From: Mycobacterium asiaticum
Lineage (GTDB): Bacteria; Actinomycetota; Actinomycetes; Mycobacteriales; Mycobacteriaceae
Direction: 5' to 3'
DNA length: 41,780 bases
Assembly (NCBI RefSeq): GCF_001668675.1
Contig: NZ_LZKQ01000235.1
Span: 1 to 41,780 of the forward strand
Shown: one piece after another, positions 41,327 through 41,780 of the stretch
How positions within the stretch are numbered: position 1 is the first letter of the stretch
Layout: each line of letters starts with the position of its first letter
Notes under the pieces: model-generated
Databases searched by the model: none
The model's input: only the letters and a program-made list of their open reading frames with translations
Told to the model about the DNA's origin: nothing
Program-made: the position numbers and the translations under genes

Positions 41327-41780
41327 CCACCGGTCCGCGCGAACAGCGTGCCCCGGATCATCTGCTTGACCGAATCCAGCGTGGCGTCGTAGCCCTCGCG
41401 CGGCAATCGGGCCGCCTGTTCGGAGAGCCCACGGGTGAGAGCACAGATCGATTCGACGGCAGGTGCGGTGTCGCAGGATAGTGTGCCCCGGCGGCGAGCA
41501 TCCTCGACGATTTCGGTGACTACGTCGCGTAGCGCCTTGGAGCCCGGGTAGGTCGGGCCGGTGCGTCCGGACTGTCCCGCGCTCTGCACCCGGGTGGCTT
41601 GCAGGAAGGCAGCCAGATGGGGGAAGTCGCGCATCAACCGCTTCGACTCGTCCAGCACCGCGTCGAGACGGCTGGCGGTGTCGTCGGACCGGGCGGCGGC
41701 CGCCCGCAGGCGCGGCAGGACGATCGCCTCGATCTCGTCACCGGTGGCCCTGAACAGCTCGGCCTTGTTCGGAAAGTAGT
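41323..41780 (-). CDS. TetR-family transcriptional regulator (5' end outside window)
   Basis: A partial protein; the coding frame continues past the window edge. The visible part begins at the end of the HTH (YFPNKAELFRATGDEIEA, the usual Y-Y-F-x-N-K motif) and covers the ligand-binding domain to the C-terminus (MIRGTLFARTGG). The gene overlaps the LLM oxidoreductase by GTGA and probably regulates it. Confidence 0.88.
   Translation of the reverse strand, partial: YFPNKAELFRATGDEIEAIVLPRLRAAAARSDDTASRLDAVLDESKRLMRDFPHLAAFLQATRVQSAGQSGRTGPTYPGSKALRDVVTEIVEDARRRGTLSCDTAPAVESICALTRGLSEQAARLPREGYDATLDSVKQMIRGTLFARTGG

Overview
High-GC actinobacterial DNA that reads as a slow-growing Mycobacterium of the type that carries PE_PGRS genes. 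The diagnostic gene is a full-length PE_PGRS (PE head followed by Gly-Gly-Asn repeats). Supporting genes are a MacB-like ABC pair with a cyclic-nucleotide-binding domain (Rv0072/Rv0073 and Rv2563/Rv2564 type), a fused two-domain FadE, a cutinase, DUF1214 and DUF3558 proteins, and several Ltp-type thiolases. No rRNA, tRNA, insertion sequence, prophage or CRISPR was seen. The window is almost completely coding, and no gene-free stretch exceeds about 250 bases.

Layout. 1-4.2 kb (minus strand): a Rieske oxygenase and a D-aminoacylase-like amidohydrolase behind a perfect operator-like palindrome, then an RsbW-type anti-sigma kinase and a STAS antagonist. 4.4-8.6 kb (plus): two tandem copies of a permease + ATPase/CNB operon, each apparently leaderless. 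8.6-13.1 kb: Tat-exported catalase-like peroxidase + cytochrome b561, lipoprotein esterase divergent from a MarR repressor with a 21-bp operator, and an acyltransferase-3 membrane protein. 13.1-17 kb (minus): PE_PGRS, a small C-tail-anchored protein, sulfotransferase and DUF1214, divergent from a TetR. 17.5-22.2 kb: TetR divergent from fused FadE, thiolase-like Ltp and DUF35 protein. 22.2-31.3 kb: ALDH and a LacI regulator on one strand; on the other a tightly overlapped operon of amidohydrolase-2, fused two-domain CoA-transferase, an unknown 109-aa protein, a second Ltp thiolase, a second DUF35 protein and a PadR regulator. 31.3-34.6 kb: SDR, M19 dipeptidase-like protein, alpha/beta hydrolase and TetR. 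34.6-38 kb: DUF3558 lipoprotein and PaaX-like regulator divergent from a second Rieske oxygenase, then a NodB deacetylase. 38.2 kb to the end: SRPBCC protein, PPOX flavin protein, a gene remnant, cutinase, luciferase-like monooxygenase and a TetR cut by the window edge.

How it works together (inference). 16-36 kb looks like an accessory catabolic island for an unknown hydrophobic, probably alicyclic or isoprenoid-like carboxylic acid. An aldehyde would be oxidised (ALDH), activated with CoA (two-domain CoA-transferase), dehydrogenated (FadE) and cleaved by Ltp/DUF35 retro-aldolases like those of steroid side-chain degradation. Amidohydrolase and SDR would handle the remaining carbon skeleton. 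Local regulators (LacI, PadR, TetR, PaaX) sit beside most sub-operons, and several have visible palindromic operators. The two DUF35 partners differ sharply: one keeps all four zinc-ribbon cysteines and the other has lost all four.
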